Shown: positions 8,570-17,734, counted from the first letter of the stretch. The stretch: 63,576 nucleotides of DNA from an uncultured Phycisphaerae bacterium (GCA_937949545.1 CALEDR010000020.1:1-63576), one strand, 5' to 3'. A program made the numbers and translations. Notes: generated by a model not told the origin, from the sequence alone.

Positions 8570-10306
8570 CTAAATCTGATTCAGTTTCGCAAGCATCTGC
8601 TGAACCCGTTCGGCGGCGAAATCGGCGGCCCGGGAAATCTCCACCATCTGCTTATCCTTTTCGCTGCGCAGTTTCACTTCGGCCTTGCCTTCGGCCAGTG
8701 AATTTTTGCCCAGCGTAATGCGAATCGGGATGCCCAGCAGATCGGCATCCTTGAATTTGACGCCCGCCCGCAAGTCCCGGTCATCCAGCAGGACCTCTAC
8801 GCCTTTGTTCAGAAGCTCGCGGTAGATTCGCTCCGCCGCCTCCATCACATCCGCATCCGGTGCGGCGGGCGTGACAATCACCTGCCAGGGAGCAATCGTC
8901 ATCGGCCAGATAATGCCCCACTCATCGTGCGACTGCTCAATCGCAGAGGCAACAATCCGGTTGATGCCGATGCCGTAGCAGCCCATCAGACAGGGCTTGC
9001 GGCGGCCCTCTTCATCCAAGAAGAACGCCTCCAGCTTGACGCTGTATTTGGTGCCGAGTTTGAAAACCTGTCCGACTTCAATGCCCCGCTTAAACAGCAG
9101 TTTTTTTCCGTTCCAGGTGTCGCCCGCAACGGCATTGCGGACATCACAGACCTGGATCCCGGGGCCTTCGAGCGGAAAATCCCGGCCCGGCACAACATTC
9201 TTCAAATGGTAATCCGTCTTGTTGGCACCGGTAATGCCGACGGCCATCGCCGCCACCGCATGGTCTATCAGGATTCTGCCGACGCGTCCGGCCAGCCCAA
9301 CCGGCCCGGCAAAGCCGACAGCCGCCCCGGTGACCTTTTGAATCGTCTCCTCATCCGCCAGCTCAATGTGATGCCCGACAAAGAACTGATTGACTTTCTC
9401 CGGATTGACTTCGTGGTCGCCGCGAACCAGAACCGCAAAAACCTCCTCATCCGTCTTGTAAATCAGCGTTTTGATCAAATCCTGCGGCCGGGCCTTTAGA
9501 AACGCACAAACCGCCTCGATACTGCCGACACTCGGTGTATGCACTTCGGCCGGCGCGTCCGCCCGGACCGGCGGCTGTTTGGGCAGCGGGTCCACCGGGG
9601 CCTTTTCGATATTCCATGCACGCTGCCCGTCCTCTGTATAGACAATCACATCCTCGCCGTTTTCACAGGGAACCGTAAACTGATGCGAACCGGTGCCGCC
9701 CATCTCGCCCGTCTCGGCCTCGACAATCACAAACTCCAGCCCGCAGCGGGCAAACACCCGTCTGTAGGCATGGTACATATCCATATAGGTTTTGTGCAGG
9801 CATTCCTCCGTGGCGTGAAAACTGTAGGCATCCTTCATCAGAAACTCACGCGAACGAAGCACGCCGAAGCGGGGCCGAAACTCATCCCGATATTTCGTAT
9901 TGATTTGATACAGATTCAGCGGCAGCTGCTTGTACGACTGAATCTCCTGAGAGGCCAGATACGTAAACCCTTCCTCCGCCGTCGGCGAAAGAACATTCAT
10001 TCGTCCGTGGCGGTCGCGGAACTTGCCCAGCGTCTCGCCGTAATCAATATCCCGGCCGGTCTTCTGCCACAGCTCCATCGGCTGCACAACCGGCACCGTG
10101 CACTCCTGCGCGCCGGCGCGGTTCATCTCCTCCCGAACGATATTCATCACCTTCAGCAGAATCCGCTGACCGGCGGGCAGATAAATATACGTGCCGCTGG
10201 CCAGCTTGCGCATCAGACCGGCGCGAATCATCAGTTGATGCGAAATAATCTCTGCTTCCGCAGGTACTTCCTTGACCGTCGGGATGAACGTCTGACTGTA
10301 GCGCAT
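8570..10306 (-). CDS. proS: Prolyl-tRNA synthetase, bacterial type
   Basis: This 578-residue class II synthetase charges tRNA-Pro. The N-terminus MRYSQTFIPTVKEVPAEAEIISHQLMIRAG, shown here only in part as recognisable text, and the catalytic core with RDEFRPRFGVLRSREFLMKDAYSFH are typical of bacterial ProRS. A YbaK-like editing insertion occupies roughly residues 250-380 (with VGFAGPVGLAG). The C-terminal anticodon-binding domain follows (LNKGVEVLLDDRDLRAGVKF). The length fits the long bacterial form with the editing domain. The gene starts 18 bases after aroB in the same operon. Confidence 0.97.
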   Translation of the reverse strand: MRYSQTFIPTVKEVPAEAEIISHQLMIRAGLMRKLASGTYIYLPAGQRILLKVMNIVREEMNRAGAQECTVPVVQPMELWQKTGRDIDYGETLGKFRDRHGRMNVLSPTAEEGFTYLASQEIQSYKQLPLNLYQINTKYRDEFRPRFGVLRSREFLMKDAYSFHATEECLHKTYMDMYHAYRRVFARCGLEFVIVEAETGEMGGTGSHQFTVPCENGEDVIVYTEDGQRAWNIEKAPVDPLPKQPPVRADAPAEVHTPSVGSIEAVCAFLKARPQDLIKTLIYKTDEEVFAVLVRGDHEVNPEKVNQFFVGHHIELADEETIQKVTGAAVGFAGPVGLAGRVGRILIDHAVAAMAVGITGANKTDYHLKNVVPGRDFPLEGPGIQVCDVRNAVAGDTWNGKKLLFKRGIEVGQVFKLGTKYSVKLEAFFLDEEGRRKPCLMGCYGIGINRIVASAIEQSHDEWGIIWPMTIAPWQVIVTPAAPDADVMEAAERIYRELLNKGVEVLLDDRDLRAGVKFKDADLLGIPIRITLGKNSLAEGKAEVKLRSEKDKQMVEISRAADFAAERVQQMLAKLNQI

Positions 10307-10324
10307 GCCAACCTCCTGAAATCC

Positions 10325-11455
10325 TTACTCCGTGTCCGCCAGGCGGACCAAAACCTTTTCGACGATTTCCTCGGGCACTTCCGCCGCCCATTGCCCGTTT
10401 CGGCACAGCACCGAGCCCAGTTTTTCCAGCAGCACAAACCGCGGACGGCGGCCGACGGACTTTTTATCCAGCTTCAGCAGCTCCAGAATTTTCTCCGGCG
10501 GATGCGACCCGGCTGCGCGGGTCGGGAGCCCCAGTTTGGTCAGCAGGGCCTCAATTCGCTCCAGCCGGTCATCGACAACCAGCCCCATCTCGTTTTCAAT
10601 CCGGCCGGCGGCAATCATTCCAATCGCAACCGCCTGACCATGCAGGAGCGAATACCCGCTGAGGGTCTCGAGGGCATGTCCAATCGTATGGCCGTAATTG
10701 AGCACCCGCCGCCGATTTTTTTCCAGCGGGTCCTCCATCACCACAGAGGCCTTGATTCGGCAGTTCTGGCAAGCCAGATGCTCCAGCACCGCAGGGTCCC
10801 GTTTCAGCAGCAGGCCGGCATTCTTCTCCAGCCACGCAAAAAAGGCGGCATCGGCGATGGCAGCATGCTTGACCGACTCAGCCAGTCCGGCCCGATACTG
10901 CACCTCATCGAGGGTCTGAAGCGTCTCGGTATCCATATACACAGCCGCCGGATGCCAGAACGCTCCAAAGGCGTTTTTGCTTCGTGTGCTGTCCACGCCG
11001 GTTTTGCCGCCGATGCTCGAATCGGCTTGACTGATGGTCGTCGTCGGGACATGCACAACAGGCACGCCGCGTTTGAAAACGGCCGCCGCGAAACCGGCAA
11101 TGTCCCCGACCGTTCCGCCCCCCAGAGCAATCACGAAGGTATCACGGCCCAAAAAGCCGCTTTCCATTGCCTCCAAAATGGACGTGAGCGTCTCCATCGT
11201 TTTGGACACTTCTCCCGGCGGGTCAATCACATACACCCCCATCCGGCTGCCGCCGAGAAATCGGTCCAGATGACCGGCCTGCACAAGAGAGCGGTCCGTA
11301 ATCACAAACCCCGTCCGACCGGCAAACTGCTCCTCCAGAACCGCACGCAGCTTCCCCAAAAAACCGCTGCCGATAAAAACCGGATAGCTCCCTTCCGGCA
11401 GAGCAGGTGTTGACACCGTGAACGTTTTCAGATTGTTCTTCAGAGAGGAGTCCAT
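10325..11455 (-). CDS. aroB: 3-dehydroquinate synthase
   Basis: The 376-residue enzyme converts DAHP to 3-dehydroquinate, the second shikimate step, using NAD and a divalent metal. Visible motifs are the NAD-binding GGGTVGDIAGFAAA, HVPTTTISQADSSIGGKTGVD, the metal-ligand region GLAESVKHA and NYGHTIGHALE. The length is normal. It starts eight bases after apt and is followed by proS. The first shikimate enzyme (DAHP synthase) is encoded separately at 52586-53623. Confidence 0.97.
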   Translation of the reverse strand: MDSSLKNNLKTFTVSTPALPEGSYPVFIGSGFLGKLRAVLEEQFAGRTGFVITDRSLVQAGHLDRFLGGSRMGVYVIDPPGEVSKTMETLTSILEAMESGFLGRDTFVIALGGGTVGDIAGFAAAVFKRGVPVVHVPTTTISQADSSIGGKTGVDSTRSKNAFGAFWHPAAVYMDTETLQTLDEVQYRAGLAESVKHAAIADAAFFAWLEKNAGLLLKRDPAVLEHLACQNCRIKASVVMEDPLEKNRRRVLNYGHTIGHALETLSGYSLLHGQAVAIGMIAAGRIENEMGLVVDDRLERIEALLTKLGLPTRAAGSHPPEKILELLKLDKKSVGRRPRFVLLEKLGSVLCRNGQWAAEVPEEIVEKVLVRLADTE

Positions 11456-11463
11456 TGTTTTCG

Positions 11464-11982
11464 CTAATAGGCAATCAGCCGATGAATGGGATAAGAGCCG
11501 AGTTTCCGCCGCCCCTCCAACCCGGTCAGCTCAATCAGAAAGGAAAAACCGCAGATTTGACCGCCCAGTTTTTTCACCAGTTCGCAGGCCGCCGCCATCG
11601 TCCCGCCCGTTGCCAGCACATCATCCACCAGAAGAATCCGCTGACCCGGACGAATGGCATCGCAATGAACCTCTATCGAATCCTGTCCATACTCCAGACC
11701 ATAATGAACAGAGGCGGTCTGATACGGCAGCTTGCCTTTTTTTCGCATCGGAACAAAACCGGCTTTCAAAACCGCCGCAATGGCCGAGCCGAAAATAAAT
11801 CCTCTGGCCTCTACCGCCGCTACACAGTCAACCGCTTTGTCTATATACGGACTCGACATCTCCTTTATTGCCTGCCCCAATGCCTCCGCATTCGCCAGAA
11901 GCGGCGTAATATCCCGAAACAATATCCCCGGCTTCGGGAAATCAGGAATACTGCGAATATAGTCTTTCAAATCCAATTTCAT
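11464..11982 (-). CDS. apt: Adenine phosphoribosyltransferase
   Basis: The enzyme salvages adenine to AMP using PRPP. The PRPP loop ILLVDDVLATGGTM and the start region DYIRSIPDFPKPGILFRDITPLL are diagnostic. I choose the ATG at 11982, preceded by AGGAAAGGA, which gives the family-standard 172 residues. The longer open frame to 12045 adds a non-conserved tail that would overlap the predicted -10 box at 12023-12028. It is the first gene of the apt-aroB-proS-DUF4416 operon. Confidence 0.95.
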   Translation of the reverse strand: MKLDLKDYIRSIPDFPKPGILFRDITPLLANAEALGQAIKEMSSPYIDKAVDCVAAVEARGFIFGSAIAAVLKAGFVPMRKKGKLPYQTASVHYGLEYGQDSIEVHCDAIRPGQRILLVDDVLATGGTMAAACELVKKLGGQICGFSFLIELTGLEGRRKLGSYPIHRLIAY

Positions 11983-12022
11983 TCCTTTCCTGCACGGAGG
12001 CTGTCCTATCCCAAAAACGGGG

Positions 12023-12028
12023 ATTATA
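12023..12028 (-). promoter_or_regulatory. Extended -10 promoter element upstream of apt
   Basis: On the minus strand the text TTGCTATAATCC carries a perfect TATAAT with an upstream TG dinucleotide (extended -10). The -35 region is only a T-rich stretch. The spacing to the apt ATG at 11982 is about 40 bases. Confidence 0.5.
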
Positions 12029-12076
12029 GCAAAAAACTTTTTCAAAAAAATACTTTTTTGAGCGGGAAACAGGCAT

Positions 12077-12107
12077 AAAAAAAGCGGACCTGTGAACGGC
12101 CCGCTTT
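12077..12107 (-). terminator. Intrinsic terminator after the small sigma factor gene
   Basis: A ten-base stem (AAAGCGGGCC with GGTCCGCTTT, one G-U pair) has a seven-base loop and is followed by a run of T on the minus strand. It lies about 20 bases past the stop of the sigma factor gene and just before the apt promoter. Confidence 0.85.
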
Positions 12108-12127
12108 TGTCTGTTTCCTTCGTTTTT

Positions 12128-12937
12128 TTAACGAGTCATCAGCTCGTTCAGTTTTGCCAGACCGCTTCGCTGAATCTGGCGGACCCGCTCGCGCGTCAGC
12201 CCGAGTTTTTCGCCGATTTGCTTGAGGGTCAGCGGCTCCTGCCCGTCCAACCCGAACCGCAGCCGAAGCACCTCGGCCTCCCGCGGGTCAATCTCTTCCA
12301 GAAGTTCAAGGGCCTGGCTGAGTTCCTCCTCGCCGCCGATTTCATCATCCGGCAGGGAAACCTTATCATCTTCAATGACCTCTTCGAGCCCCGCATTATC
12401 CTCCGGACTGTCATACTGAAAACCGGCCTCTACTACCGAGACTATATCCTGAATGGCCTTGGCCTTTCGAATCGGCACCTTCATCGCCCCGGCCATCTCT
12501 TCCAGACTGACCGTGCGTCCCAGCTTCAGTTCCATCTCCGCATAGGTCTGGCGCCACTGATTAATCAATTCCACCATATAGGTAGGGATATGAATCGGCT
12601 GGGCGTTGTTCAGAATCGCCCGCTTGATGGCCTGCTTAATCCACCAGGCCGCATAGGTGCTGAACCGCACCTTATGCTCCGGATCAAAAGTATCCACCGC
12701 CCGCAACAACCCCAGATTGCCCTCCTCAATCAGGTCCCCCAGAGTCATTCCGCGTCCGGAAAACCGCTTGGCAATATTGACCACCAGCCGAAGGTTGGAG
12801 CGGACCAGCCGGTCGCGGGCCTCCGGGTCATTGTTTTCGATAATCGCCTTGGCCAGCGCCTTTTCTTCCTCCCAGCTGAGCAGCGGGGCCTCATCGATTT
12901 CCTTCAAATACTCTTTAATCGTAATATCAAATGCCAT
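12128..12937 (-). CDS. Sigma-70 family RNA polymerase sigma factor (group 2-like, small)
   Basis: This 269-residue protein contains sigma regions 1.2 to 4 with no region 1.1. Region 2 has RLVRSNLRLVVNIAKRF, DLIEEGNLGLLRAVDTFDP and RFSTYAAWWIKQAIKRAI. Region 3 follows, and region 4 has DPREAEVLRLRFGLDG and LTRERVRQIQ, the -35 recognition helix. The strong region 2.3/2.4 and 4.2 conservation suggests recognition of promoters like those of RpoD. A full-length RpoD is encoded at 43541-45460, so this is an alternative or stress sigma factor; I cannot say which regulon it serves. It has its own terminator. Confidence 0.93.
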   Translation of the reverse strand: MAFDITIKEYLKEIDEAPLLSWEEEKALAKAIIENNDPEARDRLVRSNLRLVVNIAKRFSGRGMTLGDLIEEGNLGLLRAVDTFDPEHKVRFSTYAAWWIKQAIKRAILNNAQPIHIPTYMVELINQWRQTYAEMELKLGRTVSLEEMAGAMKVPIRKAKAIQDIVSVVEAGFQYDSPEDNAGLEEVIEDDKVSLPDDEIGGEEELSQALELLEEIDPREAEVLRLRFGLDGQEPLTLKQIGEKLGLTRERVRQIQRSGLAKLNELMTR

Positions 12938-13142
12938 ACTGTTGGTCTCCTCTGTTCACAGCCGGTATTTTTTAGGGCTTCCGTTGCCTCAAAAAAAACG
13001 TTTTTCTCGGACGCTCAGGCCCGCGGACACCCACCGAACCCGGTTTTCTTATCGGCTTAAAACACAACCGCCTTAAGCACCTGTCCGGCTCGGTTTCTGT
13101 TTGGCAGGCTTTTTCTGCGGCAGAGGAAAAACAGAAAATTAC

Positions 13143-13170
13143 TGGACAAGCTGCCTCTTTTTTGTACAAT
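13143..13170 (+). promoter_or_regulatory. Predicted promoter of the first GH43 gene
   Basis: TGGACA and TACAAT have a 16-base spacer, and the -10 lies 21 bases before the ATG at 13192. The AGGGAACTGAT before the start gives a ribosome site. Confidence 0.5.
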
Positions 13171-13191
13171 AGGTTCGATTAGGGAACTGAT

Positions 13192-14145
13192 ATGACTGCC
13201 TGGAATTGTCCACTGAAGACGCTCGTTTTTGTCTGGATTTTGTGTGCCGCAGCACCGGCCGAAAAACCCCTCTTCGACGGGGCGGACCCGCACGCTGTAT
13301 GGTTTGACGGCCGCCTTTACCTCTACCCCACTTCCGCACGGGGACGCTTTTCTGTTTATTCCTCCGCAGACTTGCTCGACTGGCAGCGGCACGGGCCGAT
13401 TTTCAGTGTCAGCCAAATCGAGTGGCTCACCGAACACAAAAGCGGCTGGGCCCCCTGTGTCATCGAAAAAGACGGAACATTTTATTTCTATTATTCGCTC
13501 GGTCCCAAACCCTCCCACATCGGCGTCGCATTCGGCAAAAGTCCTATCGGCCCGTTCACAGACTCCGGACACCCCTTGCTGTCCGACAACAACGACCCTA
13601 ACTTTGAAGCGATTGACCCGATGGTCTTTCAAGACCCCCAATCTGGAGAATATTATCTTTATGCAGGCGGCAGCGCCGGCTCTACCCTGAGGGTTTTTGA
13701 ATTGACGGATGACCTGCTCGGGCTCAAACGGGAAATTCCCGTTCAGACTCCGCCGAATTTTACCGAAGGGGTTTTTGTTCATTATCGAAACGGCCTGTAT
13801 TATCTTTCCTACAGTCACGGCGGCTGGCGAGACAGATCCTATTCGGTCCATTATGCCGTCTCGAAAACCCCTCTCGGCCCCTGGGACTACAAAGGGCCAA
13901 TCCTTGTCAGCGGCGACCGCTGTAAAGGTCCCGGCCATCACTCCTTTGTTTATGTGCCGCCCAAAGACCGCTGGTATATTTTTTATCATCGCTGGGAAAA
14001 CGTCGAAGGAGACGGGCCCTACTCCGGAAGCCGCAAAATCGCCGCAGACCTTGTGGAATACGAGCCCGACGGGACTATCAAACCTATCACAATGACCCCG
14101 ACAGGAAGTGCGGAATCGTCTCCAAACTCCAAAAAAACAAATTAA
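13192..14145 (+). CDS. Secreted glycoside hydrolase family 43-like protein
   Basis: The 317-residue product has an N-terminal signal peptide (LKTLVFVWILCAAAPA) and a single five-bladed propeller domain. Likely catalytic residues are visible: the base Asp in GADPHAVWFDGRLYLYPT, the pKa-tuning Asp in AIDPMVFQD and the acid Glu in FTEGVFVHYRNGLYYLSYS. GH43 enzymes release arabinose or xylose from plant polysaccharides outside the cytoplasm. The substrate cannot be told from sequence. The gene appears monocistronic with its own promoter and stands apart from the polysaccharide cluster at 57.6-63.6 kb, which holds a second, larger GH43. Confidence 0.9.
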   Translation: MTAWNCPLKTLVFVWILCAAAPAEKPLFDGADPHAVWFDGRLYLYPTSARGRFSVYSSADLLDWQRHGPIFSVSQIEWLTEHKSGWAPCVIEKDGTFYFYYSLGPKPSHIGVAFGKSPIGPFTDSGHPLLSDNNDPNFEAIDPMVFQDPQSGEYYLYAGGSAGSTLRVFELTDDLLGLKREIPVQTPPNFTEGVFVHYRNGLYYLSYSHGGWRDRSYSVHYAVSKTPLGPWDYKGPILVSGDRCKGPGHHSFVYVPPKDRWYIFYHRWENVEGDGPYSGSRKIAADLVEYEPDGTIKPITMTPTGSAESSPNSKKTN

Positions 14146-14149
14146 ATCC

Positions 14150-14178
14150 TTGACCCAAGAAGACATCTTTGTTAATAT
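14150..14178 (+). promoter_or_regulatory. Predicted promoter of the PEP-CTERM gene
   Basis: TTGACC and TAATAT are separated by 17 bases directly after the GH43 stop. The leader to the ATG at 14291 would be about 105 bases. Confidence 0.5.
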
Positions 14179-14290
14179 AGGAAGAAACAGACAAGAAAAA
14201 AGAGGGAATATAGATAAACAATGGGGGACGGGCCTCAGACTAGAATCTATTCATTTTCCTCCTGACTTTCTTGAATTAGAAAGGGTTCTT

Positions 14291-14965
14291 ATGTGCAGCA
14301 AAAGCTGGAGTGTCTCTGTGTTTTTATCAGCTTGTCTAAGCAGCATCTCGTTTGGGGCCGTCACACTTTTTACCCCACCGTCAGGCGATGCGATGTATTC
14401 TTGGAACAGCAAATACGGTTCCTATGGTTATACAACTGGAACCAATGAAATGGGAGTCGGCCTCTCGATGGGCGGCAGCTACGGAAACGACTATACCATT
14501 TCCATCTTTGAAATTCCGATAACGGCCTTGTCCGGCCAAACAGTTACAAGCGCCGTTCTGGAAGTAGAATCATTAGGGTTTGATACGGGCTACTGGTATG
14601 GTTCAGCCGGGATTCGCTGGGTCGATACAGGCGCCATGAATCTGACCGGCGATGTCGTTGCGGATAATCTCGGCCCGGCGGCGGCCGTTGTCTCGATTGA
14701 GTACTATCTCTTTAACTCCGGAACGGTGGAAGGCACACCCGGTATTAAACAATTTGACGTGCTGAATCATCTGCTCGACGACCTTGCGGCCGGAAGAGCT
14801 TACACAACCTTCGTTCTGTGCGGTTCTCGAGATACAGGCGGTGCAATTTACACCGCCGAAAGCGGCAAAGGTCCCCGAATCAATGCCGCCATGGTCGCTG
14901 TCCCGGAGCCGGCTTCCATGCTCCTGATGGCTTTCGGATGCGTCCTCGCATCCAAAAAGCGGTAG
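14291..14965 (+). CDS. PEP-CTERM sorted secreted protein
   Basis: The 224-residue product has a signal peptide (SWSVSVFLSACLSSISFG) and ends in a PEP-CTERM tail, VPEPASMLLMAFGCVLASKKR in parts: the VPEPAS motif, a hydrophobic helix and a basic end. Such proteins are exported and processed by an exosortase, usually for surface or matrix attachment; the exosortase is not in the window. The body is rich in Gly, Tyr and Thr with no enzyme motif (FEIPITALSGQTV resembles beta-sandwich filament-type domains). I choose the ATG at 14291, preceded by GAAAGGG, because the longer frame from 14108 starts before the promoter. Confidence 0.85.
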   Translation: MCSKSWSVSVFLSACLSSISFGAVTLFTPPSGDAMYSWNSKYGSYGYTTGTNEMGVGLSMGGSYGNDYTISIFEIPITALSGQTVTSAVLEVESLGFDTGYWYGSAGIRWVDTGAMNLTGDVVADNLGPAAAVVSIEYYLFNSGTVEGTPGIKQFDVLNHLLDDLAAGRAYTTFVLCGSRDTGGAIYTAESGKGPRINAAMVAVPEPASMLLMAFGCVLASKKR

Positions 14966-14986
14966 AAAGAATATCTTCTGTCTCGC

Positions 14987-15025
14987 AAAGCACTTTGTCT
15001 GCTTCCCAGACAAAGTGCTTTTTTT
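14987..15025 (+). terminator. Strong intrinsic terminator after the PEP-CTERM gene
   Basis: A perfect 15-base stem (AAAGCACTTTGTCTG with its complement) has a five-base loop and is followed by a T run. It also ends in A/T on the other strand, so it may serve the convergent symporter gene too. Confidence 0.93.
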
Positions 15026-15064
15026 CGGATCCTCGCCGAGCGACTGCTCTCTCCGCATCCTAAA

Positions 15065-16546
15065 TTATCCTCGCCCTGTTCCCTTCCCCAAACTGAAGGC
15101 CAGTCCCGTCAACAGAATCACCGCTGTCCCAATCACCGGAATCAGAAAGTCATTCCACGAATAAACAAACCGCCCGAAAAAGGCCGGGAACACTTTTGAC
15201 ACCGTCATCCAGAGGATTAAAAAGATTCCCAGCGCCGTTCCGATTCCGCCCGACAGATTCCCCGCTTTCCGGGACATCAAACCCAACAGAAACAGACCGA
15301 GCATCCCCCCGCTGAAAATCCCCGCCAGCGTCTGCCACGTCTTGAATCCCTGGCCGAAATGGCTCATCGCAAAAGCGGCCGCAACACCCGAAAACCCAAA
15401 CAATCCCGTAGCCAGATAGAGCACATTCAAACACTGCCTGTCCGACGCATCGGGCACAAACCGCTTGAAAAAATCCGACATCACCAGCGTCGCGGACGAA
15501 TTTAAACTGGTCGAAACGGTGCTCATCGCCGCGGCAAAAATCGCTGCAATCAAAAGCCCTCTCAGCCCCGCCGGCAGGGTCTGAACAATGTAGTAAGGAA
15601 AAATGTAGTCCGCTCTGGCCGCTACGGCCGGCGGAATCTCCGCCGCCTGGATTTTGTAGTACGCAAACAAGAGTGAACCGATCAGGAAAAACATCGCCGA
15701 GACCGGAATATACAGCAGCCCGCCCAGCAGCAGACTCTTGCCCGCCTCCCGGTCGTTTTTCGAGGATTTGTACCGCTGAACGTAGTTCTGATCGATGCCG
15801 AAGTTCTGCAGATTCAGAACGATGCCGAAAAGCAGAACTATCCAGAACGTCTCTTCCCGCAGAGACGGCCCGAAACTGCCGAAGGAAAACTTCCCCTCCG
15901 CCAGCGCCGTGGACAGCAGTTGAGCGGGACCGCCCGACACGGAAAAAAGCATCACGGCCGTACAAATCAGGGCCCCGCCGATCAGAATCAAACTTTGAAC
16001 CGCATCCGTCCAAATCACCGCCGTAATCCCCCCCATCAGCGTATAGACCGTCACGGAAATCCCGAGCAGGAAGATAATCATCCGGATATCCCACCCAAGA
16101 AGAATCTGCATCGGCACGGCCGTCAGGTACAGCACAGCCCCTATCCTGGCAATCTGCGTAGCCAAAAAACAGAGATTCGCATACAGCCGGGCCCAATATC
16201 CGAACCGCCGTTCCAGTTCCTCATAGGCAGAAATGGACTCGGTCCTCCGCCGGTAGTACGGAACGAAATAACGATATGCAATGAAAACAGCCGGCAGAAG
16301 CGACAGACTGAAGGTAAAAAAACTCCAGTTGTCCGCATAGGCCTTGCCCGGAATGCCGATAAAACTGATGCTGCTCAGATACGTGGCAAAAATGGACAGG
16401 CCGGTCAGCCAGCCCGGAAGCGAATGATGCCCGGCGACAAATCCCTCCGTGGACCGGCTCTTTCGGTAAAACAAAGCCCCGGTCCCCAGCGTCCCGACAA
16501 AGTAAAGAACCAGGATTGTCAGGTCAAATGCACTGAATTTGCCCAT
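15065..16546 (-). CDS. Sodium:solute symporter (SSS family)
   Basis: This 493-residue membrane protein has about 13 predicted helices. It begins FDLTILVLYFVGTLGTGALFYRKS with the SSS hallmark segments GFVAGHHSLPGWLTGLSIFATYLSS and YTLMGGITAVIWTDAVQ. I choose the start at 16546, preceded by AAGGACGGCGA; the frame extends upstream into non-conserved sequence. It begins about 50 bases after the aldolase-family gene (16600-17544), in the same direction. The pairing suggests uptake of the same compound, such as a sialic acid, sugar acid or related keto-acid sugar. The actual substrate cannot be read from sequence. Confidence 0.92.
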   Translation of the reverse strand: MGKFSAFDLTILVLYFVGTLGTGALFYRKSRSTEGFVAGHHSLPGWLTGLSIFATYLSSISFIGIPGKAYADNWSFFTFSLSLLPAVFIAYRYFVPYYRRRTESISAYEELERRFGYWARLYANLCFLATQIARIGAVLYLTAVPMQILLGWDIRMIIFLLGISVTVYTLMGGITAVIWTDAVQSLILIGGALICTAVMLFSVSGGPAQLLSTALAEGKFSFGSFGPSLREETFWIVLLFGIVLNLQNFGIDQNYVQRYKSSKNDREAGKSLLLGGLLYIPVSAMFFLIGSLLFAYYKIQAAEIPPAVAARADYIFPYYIVQTLPAGLRGLLIAAIFAAAMSTVSTSLNSSATLVMSDFFKRFVPDASDRQCLNVLYLATGLFGFSGVAAAFAMSHFGQGFKTWQTLAGIFSGGMLGLFLLGLMSRKAGNLSGGIGTALGIFLILWMTVSKVFPAFFGRFVYSWNDFLIPVIGTAVILLTGLAFSLGKGTGRG

Positions 16547-16599
16547 TCGCCGTCCTTGTGCTTTGGTTTTTTCGGTTGCGAAAGGACCGCCAACCCCTT

Positions 16600-17544
16600 T
16601 CAGCGGCCGGCCGCAGACGGATAAACCACCCGCCACTCATTCAGAAAGTCGCGTATCTTCTCCCGCTGGGGCTCTGAAAAACAGCCAAACGGCTCCGCCG
16701 GCAGGTCGCTGCAAATCCCCAGCATGCTCAGGGCGCACTTGATTCCTCTGAAAATTCCCGAGCTGGACTGGCTGACACTGTAAACCGACGTGCTCAGTTT
16801 CATAACCAACTGATGCAGCTGCCGAACCTTCCGGACGTCAGAGGCGGCGGCGGCATCATATAAATCTACATACAGCCGAGGAAACAGGTTGGCTCCCCCG
16901 CAGATTCCGCCGTCGGCCCCCAGAAGCAGAGATTCCGCCAGCAGCTCCTCGGTGCCCATCAGGATCTTGAAATCCGACTGTTCGCTGAACACCCTCCTGA
17001 TTGTCTGAAAATACAGCATATCGCCCGAACTATCTTTGATACCGATCACACCGGGCAGTTCCGCCATTCGGCGGACCGTTTGAGGCTCTATCCTCACCTT
17101 CGTACAGAGAGGGATATTGTACAGAACCACCGGCAAGGGCACTTGCGAAACAAGACGCTCTGCATACCCAATCAGCTCCTCCTGTCCCAGCGGCAGATAA
17201 TACGGTGGGGCCGCCACAACGGCATCGGCACCGTTTTCCGCAGCAAAATGGGCCAAGGCAACGGATTCCGAAACCACCGTATCCGTAATTCCCACAAAAA
17301 CCGGAACCCGCTTGTTCACCTGCCTGCAAACCCGCCGGACCAACTCCGCCCGCAGGGCGGAAGACAGATAGGGCCCCTCTCCGGTCGTGCCCAAAAGAAA
17401 CAACCCGTGCACTCCGCCCGCCAGGATATGTTCAACAAGTCGGGACAACCCGTCGCCGTCGATTTCCGTCTGACTTCGCAGCGGAGTGACCATCGGCGGG
17501 ATAATTCCCTTCAACAGTTTCGCTGCTTCCTGCACATTCTTCAT
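16600..17544 (-). CDS. DapA/NanA-family (dihydrodipicolinate synthase-like) aldolase
   Basis: This TIM-barrel Schiff-base lyase has GTTGEGPYLS (the GxTGE carboxylate-binding motif), the catalytic Tyr in VVLYNIPLCT and the Schiff-base Lys in GVIGIKDSSGDMLYF. The start at 17544, preceded by GCAGGAACCCCG, gives 314 residues, normal for the family. An upstream ATG at 17637 has GGAG seven bases before it and lies just after the predicted promoter, adding 31 residues, so the start is not settled. Next to a sodium symporter and a sugar-type regulator, a catabolic aldolase (N-acetylneuraminate, 2-keto-3-deoxy sugar acid or similar) is more likely than lysine synthesis. Confidence 0.88.
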   Translation of the reverse strand: MKNVQEAAKLLKGIIPPMVTPLRSQTEIDGDGLSRLVEHILAGGVHGLFLLGTTGEGPYLSSALRAELVRRVCRQVNKRVPVFVGITDTVVSESVALAHFAAENGADAVVAAPPYYLPLGQEELIGYAERLVSQVPLPVVLYNIPLCTKVRIEPQTVRRMAELPGVIGIKDSSGDMLYFQTIRRVFSEQSDFKILMGTEELLAESLLLGADGGICGGANLFPRLYVDLYDAAAASDVRKVRQLHQLVMKLSTSVYSVSQSSSGIFRGIKCALSMLGICSDLPAEPFGCFSEPQREKIRDFLNEWRVVYPSAAGR

Positions 17545-17670
17545 CGGGGTTCCTGCCGCATCAAGATTCACTGAATACTCCAGCCAAACGGTCTTTGCAA
17601 AGGACCGATACAATGATTCTAACGGAACCGCCTCCATCAAACCACTCCAAATCGAACCCTCTTTTTCGCC

Positions 17671-17698
17671 ATTTTATGCCGGTCTCATCCGGGTCCAA
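17671..17698 (-). promoter_or_regulatory. Predicted promoter of the aldolase-symporter operon
   Basis: TTGGAC and TAAAAT have a 16-base spacer on the minus strand. It lies about 8 bases from the facing promoter of the regulator gene, so one bound regulator could control both. Confidence 0.5.
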
Positions 17699-17705
17699 AA
17701 CCCTT

Positions 17706-17734
17706 TTGACAGACGCCTGATCCCAGGGTATTGT
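17706..17734 (+). promoter_or_regulatory. Predicted promoter of the XylR-like regulator
   Basis: A perfect TTGACA and a TATTGT are separated by 17 bases. Transcription would start near 17741, which excludes the upstream start at 17731 and supports the ATG at 17773. Confidence 0.55.
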
